DNA of 27,537 nucleotides, taken from assembly GCA_903789505.1 (NCBI GenBank), contig CAIFEU010000013.1, positions 1 to 27,537 of the forward strand, read 5' to 3'. Below the pieces are notes generated by a model. The model searched no databases and was not told where the DNA came from. It saw only the letters and a list, made by a program, of their open reading frames with translations. Shown here one piece after another: positions 9,526-16,472 of the stretch (position 1 is its first letter; each line of letters begins with the position of its first letter). Source of the stretch: an uncultured Coriobacteriales bacterium. Lineage in GTDB: Bacteria > Actinomycetota > Coriobacteriia > Coriobacteriales > UMGS124. Position numbers and translations under genes: made by a program.

Positions 9526-10245
9526 GCTCGCCTGCCGGAATCGCCGGGGTCGCCAGGATTGCCAGGATCGTCGGAAGCGCTCTCGCCCCTCAGCGACGTC
9601 AGGGCGTCCAGGAACTCCCGGACCTGCCCGGAGGGGCGGGGCGCGTGCATGATCCCGTATGAGACGCTCAGGCCCCAGTCGGTCGGCAGCGTCCTGAGCA
9701 TGGGCTGCACGTCGCGCCACATGTCCAGCGAGACGATCGCCCTGTCCTCGCCGGCGGCGCGCGGTTGAACGCATCCAGCCGGAACTGGGGGTAGTCGACG
9801 ACCCTCACCTGCGGGTGGAGGGCAAGGACCTCGTCGCGCAGGGCGTCGATGTCGCGGTTCCACCCGCGCCGGATGACCATGAGCGAACGGCCGTGCAGGT
9901 CGTCGAGAGTGACGACCGGCAGGCTCGACAAGTAGGCGTCGGCGATGGGCACCGCGCAGCGCAGCTCCTCTCGCGACAGCTCGACTGCCTCGCAGCTGTG
10001 GTCCTGGAGGAAGGCCTGGCCGAACACGCCGGCGACGACGTCGATTTCCTCTCCGAGGCTTGCCAGGATTTCCCGGGTGCTGTCGGGGTGTTCTCGAACG
10101 TGACCACCTGGACGTCGATTCCCGGGCATTGCTCGAGGATGCCGGGGAGCATTCGCGCCACGCGCGAGTTCGGGGTCATGGGGGCCGATGCGGACAACGC
10201 GGTTTACGATACCCTGCAGGAAGGGGAGTCGCTTTCTTGTGAGCG
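9522..10245 (-). pseudogene. Decayed LysR-type regulator without DNA-binding domain
   Basis: Three minus-strand frames read in sequence give a recognisable LysR effector-binding domain: SRVARMLPGILEQCPGID, then STREILASLGEEIDVV, then LMVIRRGWNRDIDALRDEV, then WRDVQPMLRTLPTDWGLSVS and QVREFLDAL before a TAG at 9522. The frame changes near 10180-10184 (C-run, minus-strand sense), 10082-10088 (C-run) and 9755-9765 (GC repeat). Each is explained by a one- or two-base indel. The N-terminal helix-turn-helix is absent. Homology fades at about 10245, right where the leader of the plus-strand LysR gene begins, so the 5' half was replaced or deleted. Indels in short runs could be sequencing errors, but the missing DNA-binding domain could not. 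Confidence 0.8.
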
Positions 10246-10267
10246 TCACGGAAGTCTGGGGGGACCG

Positions 10268-11173
10268 ATGGATGCCTGGCAGATGCGCGTCGCCGTCGTC
10301 TCGGCGGAGACCGGCAGCTTCAACAGAGCTGCCGAGGAGCTCTTTACCACGCCGCAAACCGTGAAGAATCAGATTGACGCGCTCGAGCTTGAGCTCGAGC
10401 GCAGGCTGTTCATCCGTTCGAAAAAGGGAGTCACTCTCACGAGCGAGGGGGAGTGCTTCTGCCATCACGCCCGGCTGATTCTTCGCGAGATCGACCTCCT
10501 CACGCAGGACGTCCGTTCGGTGGGGGCAGGTGGCATTAGGCTCGCATGCGAAAACGGCTCATACCAGCCCACGCGAGACGAGATGTGCAGCGCGTACGCT
10601 GCGGCCCATCAAGCCGCGCGCCTGACCTATGTCGTATGCAACGGGCGTGATGACGTCCTCGCCCGCATTCGGGCTGGGCTCGTCGACGCGAGCTTCCTTG
10701 CCGAAGACGCCTGCTCGCCCAACGACCGCGAAATCGCCTTCTTCCCGTGTGAAAACCTTCCTCGCTTGCAGGCGTGCGTCCTGGTTTCGCGGGACAGCCC
10801 GCTTGCCGCGGAGGAGAGCATCGGGCGGGCGTCGCTCGACCGGCTCCCGCTCTTCCGCGACGAGGTCGACCCCATCGAGACGCTTGGAAAGGAGGTCGCA
10901 GGCTGCGGTTCGGTCAGGCGCGCTTCCGTCGTGACCGACCGATACGAGGTGATCAATCGCTGCGCCTCTGGCGAGGCCTACCTCACCAGCAACTACAGGG
11001 TAATCGACTACGGGGGACTCGTCGCGGTTCCGGTGGGGGACGCCGATGCCGGCGTTGCGATCGGCGTCGTCACTCGCCGCGACCCAATGCCTGACGTGCG
11101 CGCCATGGTCGAGTTCTTTCGCTCGTATCGTTCGTCTCGAATGCCAGATGACCTGCGGTATCAACCGCTATAG
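10268..11173 (+). CDS. LysR-type transcriptional regulator
   Basis: A 301-residue LysR regulator. The N-terminal winged helix-turn-helix spans about residues 4-62, with TGSFNRAAEELFTTPQTVKN and LERRLFIRSKKGVTLTSEG. The effector-binding domain follows from about residue 90. It is only loosely like the usual substrate-binding fold: short, with GGIRLACENGSYQP opening it. The ATG at 10268 has a GGGGGGACC stretch just upstream. The codons are visibly less GC-rich than in neighbouring regions: bases 10321-10380 are 33/60 G+C by count. It is co-oriented with the flavin reductase 173 bases downstream and likely controls it, as LysR genes often regulate an adjacent gene. Confidence 0.9.
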   Translation: MDAWQMRVAVVSAETGSFNRAAEELFTTPQTVKNQIDALELELERRLFIRSKKGVTLTSEGECFCHHARLILREIDLLTQDVRSVGAGGIRLACENGSYQPTRDEMCSAYAAAHQAARLTYVVCNGRDDVLARIRAGLVDASFLAEDACSPNDREIAFFPCENLPRLQACVLVSRDSPLAAEESIGRASLDRLPLFRDEVDPIETLGKEVAGCGSVRRASVVTDRYEVINRCASGEAYLTSNYRVIDYGGLVAVPVGDADAGVAIGVVTRRDPMPDVRAMVEFFRSYRSSRMPDDLRYQPL

Positions 11174-11346
11174 ACACGTTGTGTCCCATTCTTCATTCCC
11201 TCTGCCACGACGCTTTCATAGATTGTCCGTGATGACGGCAGGGGCCAGTTGATGCGTCTGCGGGAGCCACCTCTGTTGGGGCTTGGCCTGAGGGGGACGT
11301 GACCGCCCCGCCGTCTGGACATAGGGCGAGAGAAGAGGGGCGCACA

Positions 11347-13470
11347 ATGAGTGGGATGGAATCTGCGGCGGGGGAGCATCGCGTCGAATCCGGGGTCACG
11401 CGTCGGGACTTCACGGCGGGCGTCATAGCTGCCGGTGTCATGGCGACGGCCACCTCGGGGATGGCGCGTGCTTCCGAGGTGGGACAGAGCGGCACAGGGG
11501 ACGCCTCCGGGTACAAGGCGGGGACATATGAGTGCGAGACGATGGGCATGGGCCGCGTCAGGGTGATGATGACCTGCTCTTCGAGCGCCATCACCGACGT
11601 GATGATCGACGCGTCGAACGAGACGCCGGCGCTGGGCGGCGTTGCCGCCGACACGCTTCGCCAGGAGGTCCTGGACGCCCAGAGCGCGGCAGTCGACACC
11701 GTGACGGGCGCGACGATGACGACCAACGCCGTCCGAGAGGCGGTCGAGAACTGCATCGAGCAGGCCAGGGGCGTGGCGGACGAGCTGCCCAAGGACGACC
11801 TGATCTCGCCGATTCCGGCGCTCGAGCCGCCCGCCGCGTGGGACCGCGAGGCGGACGTCGTGATTCTCGGCGCGAGCTTGGGCGGTCTGGTGGCTGCAGC
11901 ACGCATCGCCGAATCCGGACGCAGCGTAATCGTGGTGGAGAAGGAGAACGACTGCGGAGGCTCTTCCCGCATCACCACGTGCATCCAGTTCTATGGCGGC
12001 AACGAGAAGCTCTTCGGAGACGAGACGACCGGCGTCTTCGGGACGCCGTATCACGACATCGACGTGGCCGACTACTATATGGAACGCTTCCGCTGGACGC
12101 CCGACTACCAGCTCATCCGCCATATCACCGTCTCGCTGCGCGAGGTCTCCAACTGGCTCACCGACCGGGGCGCCGCGCTGCAGCGCATGGGGGGCGACAC
12201 CTGGTGGTTCTACTGGAACGGCGAGGCCAGCGGCTGCGACAACTGCTCCTCGGGCGCATCGACGACTCGGCATCTCGTCGACTTCGAGCATCAGCTTGCC
12301 ACCGACGCCGGCGCGGAGATCCTATTCGAGACCACCGGCAAGAACCTCGTCATGGACGGCGACACGTGCGTGGGCATCGCGGCGGTCGACGACCAGGGCA
12401 AGACGATCTTCATCCATGGCAAGGAGGCGGTGGTGCTGGCGGGCGACAACATCGGCCGCAACCACAAGATGATCGAGAAGTACTGCCCCACCGCCAACGC
12501 GGCGCGCGGCGCGTGCAACAAGGCGAACGGGTACACCATCCGGATGGGCCTCGGCGCCGGGGCGGACATGTCCGGCATCGGCTCGTGGGGCGGCAACGAC
12601 TCCCACATCATTCGCGACATGCCCGACCCTGAGACCGACCTCATGCCCATATCGACGCCGTGGGACTACATGGCGGCGGTCGCCCTCATGCCGCTGTTCC
12701 GCGTCGACAAGAACTGTGAGCGCATACCGCTCGTGACGAACGAGAAGATCAACAAGGTGCTCGGATGGTTCGGGGACACCTCGGAGCCGGTGCACTTCCA
12801 AGCGGCTCAGGTGATGTCACGCGGCGGGTCGTACATCGTGATGGATGCGAACTGGCGCGATGCCCTGAAGAAGCTTGACGTCTCGAATAACGACCTGTAC
12901 AGCCAGAACACGTCCGATTCTGCGAGCAGCGATATGGGCGGGCATCGCCTGAGCCAGACGGGGTCGAGCGACGTCGATAGCTGGCATCTGCCTCCCGAGT
13001 GGGGGACGCTTGACCCCGAGGCGTCGTTTGCCGAGTCCCTTGCCAACGGCGGCGTCAAGCAGGCGGATACCCTCGAGGAGCTTGCCGAGATGCTGGGGCT
13101 CGACCCCGACAAGCTCGTCAAGGCGGTTGACGACTGGAATGAGGTTGTTGCGTCGGGCAAGAATGACGACGAGAACAACTACTCGGCGGCATGGATGAGC
13201 TCCATCGTCGACGGCCCGTTCTACGGCATCGCATGCTCGCCCTCGCCCTATGCGATCTATGCGGGACTTCGCGTCACGCCGAAGTCTGAGGTCGTGGACA
13301 CGCAGGGGGATGTCATCCCCCATCTGTACGCCGCGTGCCACACCGCGGGAGGGATTGCCGGCACGAGCCAGGTCGGTCGCTGCTGCATGGGCGACCAGAT
13401 CGGCGCGATGACGGCAAGCGGCTGGAACATCTCGAAGGCGATTCTCGGCGAGGAGTGGACCGAGATCTAG
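11347..13470 (+). CDS. Tat-exported FMN-binding/FAD reductase of the fumarate or urocanate reductase type
   Basis: A 707-residue exported flavoenzyme. A Tat signal with VTRRDFTAG (residues 17-25) leads into an FMN-binding domain at about 55-140. Its DTVTGATMT motif (117-125) marks T123 as the likely site of covalent FMN attachment by an ApbE-type transferase, which is not encoded in the window. From about 168 comes a FAD_binding_2 flavoprotein domain: VVILGASLGGLVAAARIAES, VEKEND, and at the C-terminus LYAACHTAGGIAGTSQVG. The Rossmann motif reads GxSxxG rather than GxGxxG. This FMN-plus-FAD layout matches urocanate reductase UrdA and many Eggerthellaceae respiratory reductases. The acceptor cannot be read from sequence. 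The start at 11347 follows a GAGAAGAGGGG ribosome site. Confidence 0.92.
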   Translation: MSGMESAAGEHRVESGVTRRDFTAGVIAAGVMATATSGMARASEVGQSGTGDASGYKAGTYECETMGMGRVRVMMTCSSSAITDVMIDASNETPALGGVAADTLRQEVLDAQSAAVDTVTGATMTTNAVREAVENCIEQARGVADELPKDDLISPIPALEPPAAWDREADVVILGASLGGLVAAARIAESGRSVIVVEKENDCGGSSRITTCIQFYGGNEKLFGDETTGVFGTPYHDIDVADYYMERFRWTPDYQLIRHITVSLREVSNWLTDRGAALQRMGGDTWWFYWNGEASGCDNCSSGASTTRHLVDFEHQLATDAGAEILFETTGKNLVMDGDTCVGIAAVDDQGKTIFIHGKEAVVLAGDNIGRNHKMIEKYCPTANAARGACNKANGYTIRMGLGAGADMSGIGSWGGNDSHIIRDMPDPETDLMPISTPWDYMAAVALMPLFRVDKNCERIPLVTNEKINKVLGWFGDTSEPVHFQAAQVMSRGGSYIVMDANWRDALKKLDVSNNDLYSQNTSDSASSDMGGHRLSQTGSSDVDSWHLPPEWGTLDPEASFAESLANGGVKQADTLEELAEMLGLDPDKLVKAVDDWNEVVASGKNDDENNYSAAWMSSIVDGPFYGIACSPSPYAIYAGLRVTPKSEVVDTQGDVIPHLYAACHTAGGIAGTSQVGRCCMGDQIGAMTASGWNISKAILGEEWTEI

Positions 13471-13679
13471 GCCTGCCGCCTGGACTCCCCGACGCCGACG
13501 GCACGCCTCTCTGCGCTGGGATGGGACCGCGAGCGTTTGGGGGGACTCGACGAGCAAGACATGACGGATAGCGCATCAGAATCCGGGGCGAGGGCATCCG
13601 CGACGCCGACGGCGGACGCGAGGTGTCCCCGCCCCTGCGTGAGGCTTCCTGCGGGGCGTCGCTGTGCCGTGCTCAGGGT

Positions 13680-13700
13680 GGCGGGCCGTCTTCGCCCGCC
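13680..13700 (+). terminator. Possible hairpin after the FMN/FAD reductase
   Basis: GGCGGGC (13680-13686) pairs exactly with GCCCGCC (13694-13700) across a 7-base loop. It is 209 bases after the reductase stop and has no T-run, so a terminator role is only possible. Confidence 0.3.
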
Positions 13701-13704
13701 GCAA

Positions 13705-13722
13705 TCTGGACCATAATCCAGA
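13705..13722. repeat. 6-bp dyad TCTGGA/TCCAGA
   Basis: TCTGGA (13705-13710) and TCCAGA (13717-13722) are exact inverted repeats with a 6-base spacer. The segment 13707-13725 recurs in diverged form at 13764-13782 (15 of 19 bases the same), on the far side of the tandem duplication. The dyad could be an operator half of a larger control element. Confidence 0.4.
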
Positions 13723-13756
13723 ATCGGTGGTGCAGAGCTATCGGTGGTGCAGAGCT
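13723..13756. repeat. 17-bp perfect tandem duplication
   Basis: The 17 bases ATCGGTGGTGCAGAGCT occur twice head to tail, at 13723-13739 and 13740-13756, with no mismatch. An exact duplication in non-coding DNA suggests a recent slippage event or an element whose repeat number varies. Confidence 0.85.
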
Positions 13757-13781
13757 GACTTTATGGACTGTAATCCTGATT

Positions 13782-13820
13782 CTGCCCGTAGTGTCATCCG
13801 GAGGATGACCCTACGGGCAG
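13782..13820. terminator. Long hairpin, probable bidirectional terminator
   Basis: CTGCCCGTAG (13782-13791) pairs exactly with CTACGGGCAG (13811-13820). An inner TCATCC pairs with GGATGA around a 3-base loop, with one 2x2 mismatch between the stems. It lies 33 bases past the stop of the minus-strand SafE-cupredoxin gene and in the tail of the plus-strand reductase, so it can serve both. Only a weak T-rich stretch follows, on the plus side. Confidence 0.65.
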
Positions 13821-13853
13821 CATGTCTTATGAGGTTTGCCGGTCGCCGCGACC

Positions 13854-15134
13854 CTAGCGCCCCATGACCCTGACCGTGTTGGTGATCATTCCCATCCAGC
13901 AGGTCATCGTGTAGTCCCCGGGCTCGCCCGGCGTGAACTCGATGACGTTGTCGCCCGGCTCGAGGTGGCGCTCGACCCCGAAGGCCTCAATGCGCACCGT
14001 CTCGTTGCAGGAGGTGAGCTCGCTTGCGTCGGCGTGGATGTGAATCTCGACGGGAACCCCTTCGTACACTGCGACGTCGCCATAGCTCTTCTGAGCGAGC
14101 GTCGTCGAGACCGTCTGCACCCCGTCGTGCACGCTCGCCACGGCATATCCCTCGGTGGCGCTCGAGGCAGCAGTGGGGAGGGAGACGCCGAGGGAGACGA
14201 GCCCGCGGCCCAGCATTGCGAGTGCGAGCACGAAGACCATCCCCGCGGCGAGCTTCGTGATGACCTGGCGCCCTTTGCCTTTGAGCGCCCCCGCCGTCAG
14301 CCCTATCCCGAACATCGCCGGCAGCGTGCCCAGGCCGAATGCCAGCATCGACAGGGCGCCGACCGCCGGGCTGCCCGTGGACAGGGCGTACAGCTGCATC
14401 GACTGCAGCATCCCGCACGGCATCAGCCCATTGAGCAGTCCAATCGCCAGCGCGCTCCTTCCCGCGCGCGTGGGGTTGTGGACGCGAGTGAGCACGGGGA
14501 TGTGGATGATTCCCATCAGGTTCAGCGAGATGACGAGCATGAGCAGTGACGCCGCGCAGAGGATGGCACCCGCTGCCGTCTGCCCGATCGACAGCACGCT
14601 GCCGAGCGCCCCCGCCAGCGCGCCGGTCATGACGTACGAGCTAATCCTGCCGGCGTTGTAGAGCCCCGCCCCGCGTATTGGCGTGCGGAACTCCCCGAAC
14701 GTGCTCGCCAGGTTGAGCGCGCCGCACATCCCGAGGCAGTGCAGGCTGCACAGGATGCCGGTCACGAAGAGGGCGCCGTAGGTGAGCGACCCGTCGATTC
14801 GCGGCACCGCCGCGACGGGGTCGAACCCCAGGACGCCGACCATCGCCGAATACGCCGCGACGACCGCGGCCGCGATGCATGCCAGTTCGAGGGCGCCCGT
14901 CGCCACGGGGTCGTGGCGCGTGACGAGCCCCCGCTTGGTGAACAGCACGCCGGAGCCGTTGATCTGACCGATCCAGTCGTTTATCGCGGGCTCCCCCTCG
15001 TAGCTTATCCGCGCCACGGACCCGCGGACCTTCACGTCGTTGACCTCGGCGTTGTTCTGCAGCAGCAGGGACCGGACGAACTCGCGGGCCTCCTTCCACT
15101 GCATTCCCTCGACACGCAGGTAACAGCTTCCCAT
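13854..15134 (-). CDS. SafE/UreH-type membrane protein with C-terminal cupredoxin domain
   Basis: A 426-residue, three-part protein. Residues 1-65 look like a heavy-metal-associated (ferredoxin-like) fold but lack the CxxC metal motif. Residues 80-315 are a six-helix DsbD_2/SafE-type domain with its hallmark LHCLGMCG (131-138) and a second Cys in LNGLMPCGM (C240). Residues 340-426 form a small cupredoxin with plausible copper ligands C376, C412, M414 and M416 (CNETV, then TCWMGM). Proteins of this build are associated with copper handling or thiol/metal transfer across the membrane, and 'sulfite exporter' is a common but misleading database name. It is last of the minus-strand series, 117 bases after the degenerate LDI gene. 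AGGAG lies just before the ATG. Confidence 0.85.
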   Translation of the reverse strand: MGSCYLRVEGMQWKEAREFVRSLLLQNNAEVNDVKVRGSVARISYEGEPAINDWIGQINGSGVLFTKRGLVTRHDPVATGALELACIAAAVVAAYSAMVGVLGFDPVAAVPRIDGSLTYGALFVTGILCSLHCLGMCGALNLASTFGEFRTPIRGAGLYNAGRISSYVMTGALAGALGSVLSIGQTAAGAILCAASLLMLVISLNLMGIIHIPVLTRVHNPTRAGRSALAIGLLNGLMPCGMLQSMQLYALSTGSPAVGALSMLAFGLGTLPAMFGIGLTAGALKGKGRQVITKLAAGMVFVLALAMLGRGLVSLGVSLPTAASSATEGYAVASVHDGVQTVSTTLAQKSYGDVAVYEGVPVEIHIHADASELTSCNETVRIEAFGVERHLEPGDNVIEFTPGEPGDYTMTCWMGMITNTVRVMGR

Positions 15135-15251
15135 CGTTAGCTCCTGACGCCCTGCCCTGCCCGCTTTGGTGGCGCGATGCGCCGAGGCGCGCGGCGAGGT
15201 CGCCGCCTTGAGGCGGTTGCCCTGCCGCGCGTCCGACGATTCGTCGCGGGG

Positions 15252-16454
15252 CTAGTGCATGATCGAGTCGTTGCGGGAGTAGCTTGCCTCCCAGTCGTTC
15301 TCCAGCAGCGTCTTCCAGGGGATGTGCGTGCGGGCGAACGTGAGGAACATCCCCATGTATGCCTCGTAGTCCCCGAAGGCGCGGTAGTGGGTCTGGCCCT
15401 CGGTCATCGCGACGTCCCCGATCTCGAACAGGTGGTCCTGAAGCTTGCCGAACCACTCCTCGTCATCCATCTCGCGGGCGGCGGCGAGCGCTCCGAAGAG
15501 GGCCTCGGAAGACGGGCCGAGGGCGGTGTGGAACGACTTCCCGAAGCTCGTCGCGATGTCGTCCGCGGTCATGCCGAGCAGCTCCTCGCCGAACCTCTCC
15601 TTGAAGGACGCCCACGCGCGCCCGGCCTGTTCGGGGTTGAAGTGGTTGTAGAAGACGAGCGCGAGCGCGTTCACCGAGGGGAGCAGCTCGCTCGTGCGCC
15701 AGCGGGAGCGTGAGTCGAGCGGCTCCTCCTCGTATCCCAGGCGACCCGTCATGTACGACTCGTAGAACAGGCCCGTGTCGTCATCGCGCAGGTTCGACTC
15801 CACGAAGTCGAGGATGTCGGCGTTCATCGACGCGTAGTCGGTCCCGAAGAACCGGTCGTGAAGCTCGAAGGCCATCATCGCGATGAGGTTGGGCAGCGCC
15901 TCGAACCTCCCGCGCACGGTGTCGATTGCCGGAATCCCCTCGGCGGACTGGCCATTGTCCTCGACGACCCCCTTGAGCTCGTCGACGAGCTCGTGGAAGC
16001 CGACCTTGCCGTAGAGCACGTCGTCCGAGCCCTCGCGGGTGTCGTAGGTGTCGCGCCCGCTGATGAGGCGGTAGAACGCGGCGTCCAGGGCGAGCTGCGC
16101 GGCGGAGACATTCTCGGAGCCGTAGTAGGAGTACTTGTTGACCAGGTAGTCGCTTGGTGCGTTGGACAGGACGAGGTGCTCGAAGTAGGAGAGGTCGGTC
16201 GTCTGCGACGGCGCGGTGTACGCCAGCGACGGCATCGCGAACCCGAGCCACGTGAGCGCACGCTGCCCGTACTTGGCCGTCGTCGGGTCCTCGTCGGTCA
16301 GCACGAATCGCAGGTAGTTCACCACGTCGATGAAGTCCGTCATCTGGCGGTAGTGCCCCCAGATGTCAAGGGTGTAGTTCTCGTTGTCTGGCATGGACCA
16401 GATTTCGTCCGCGGTCGAGGAGACCGGGGTCTCCTTAACGGTATCGAGCTGCAT
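15252..16454 (-). CDS. LDI paralogue without catalytic residues or signal peptide
   Basis: A 400-residue protein that aligns along its length with the upstream LDI gene. SSTADEIWSM matches SSADEVWAM, and MMAFELHDRFFGTDY (residues 193-207) matches MMSLLIHDKVFGTDY. The residues matching the catalytic set are changed: His to Q120, and the two Cys to T179 and P188 by hand alignment. There is no Tat or Sec signal; the chain begins where the mature domain of its neighbour begins. It follows that gene after 18 bases with a good GGAAGGGGAGG site, so the two are co-transcribed. I infer a non-catalytic partner subunit that could be exported by riding with its Tat-carrying neighbour. A separate enzyme with new chemistry is also possible. 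Confidence 0.8.
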   Translation of the reverse strand: MQLDTVKETPVSSTADEIWSMPDNENYTLDIWGHYRQMTDFIDVVNYLRFVLTDEDPTTAKYGQRALTWLGFAMPSLAYTAPSQTTDLSYFEHLVLSNAPSDYLVNKYSYYGSENVSAAQLALDAAFYRLISGRDTYDTREGSDDVLYGKVGFHELVDELKGVVEDNGQSAEGIPAIDTVRGRFEALPNLIAMMAFELHDRFFGTDYASMNADILDFVESNLRDDDTGLFYESYMTGRLGYEEEPLDSRSRWRTSELLPSVNALALVFYNHFNPEQAGRAWASFKERFGEELLGMTADDIATSFGKSFHTALGPSSEALFGALAAAREMDDEEWFGKLQDHLFEIGDVAMTEGQTHYRAFGDYEAYMGMFLTFARTHIPWKTLLENDWEASYSRNDSIMH

Positions 16455-16472
16455 TCTCGTCGCCTCCCCTTC

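Larger units (their letters stand above)
13471..13853. other. Intergenic region between convergent genes, with repeats and hairpins
   Basis: This 383-base gap separates the FMN/FAD reductase (+) from the SafE-cupredoxin gene (-). Its first 200 bases look plain apart from two copies of GACGCCGACGGC (13490-13501 and 13600-13611). From 13680 it holds, in order, a 7-bp hairpin, a 6-bp dyad, a 17-bp tandem duplication and a long interrupted hairpin. This part is clearly more AT-rich than the flanks. I see no credible gene in it. Confidence 0.6.

Noticed and set aside
11314..11320. TCTGGAC shared by the gaps at 11314, 13705 and (minus strand) 23859 as a common operator
   Set aside because: A 7-base word is expected about three times in both strands of a window this size by chance. 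Longer flanking similarity is weak.
13561..13716. A 51-codon plus-strand frame after the FMN/FAD reductase
   Set aside because: It has no ribosome site, a low-complexity Ala/Arg/Pro composition and no recognisable motif. It ends inside the dyad at 13705-13722.
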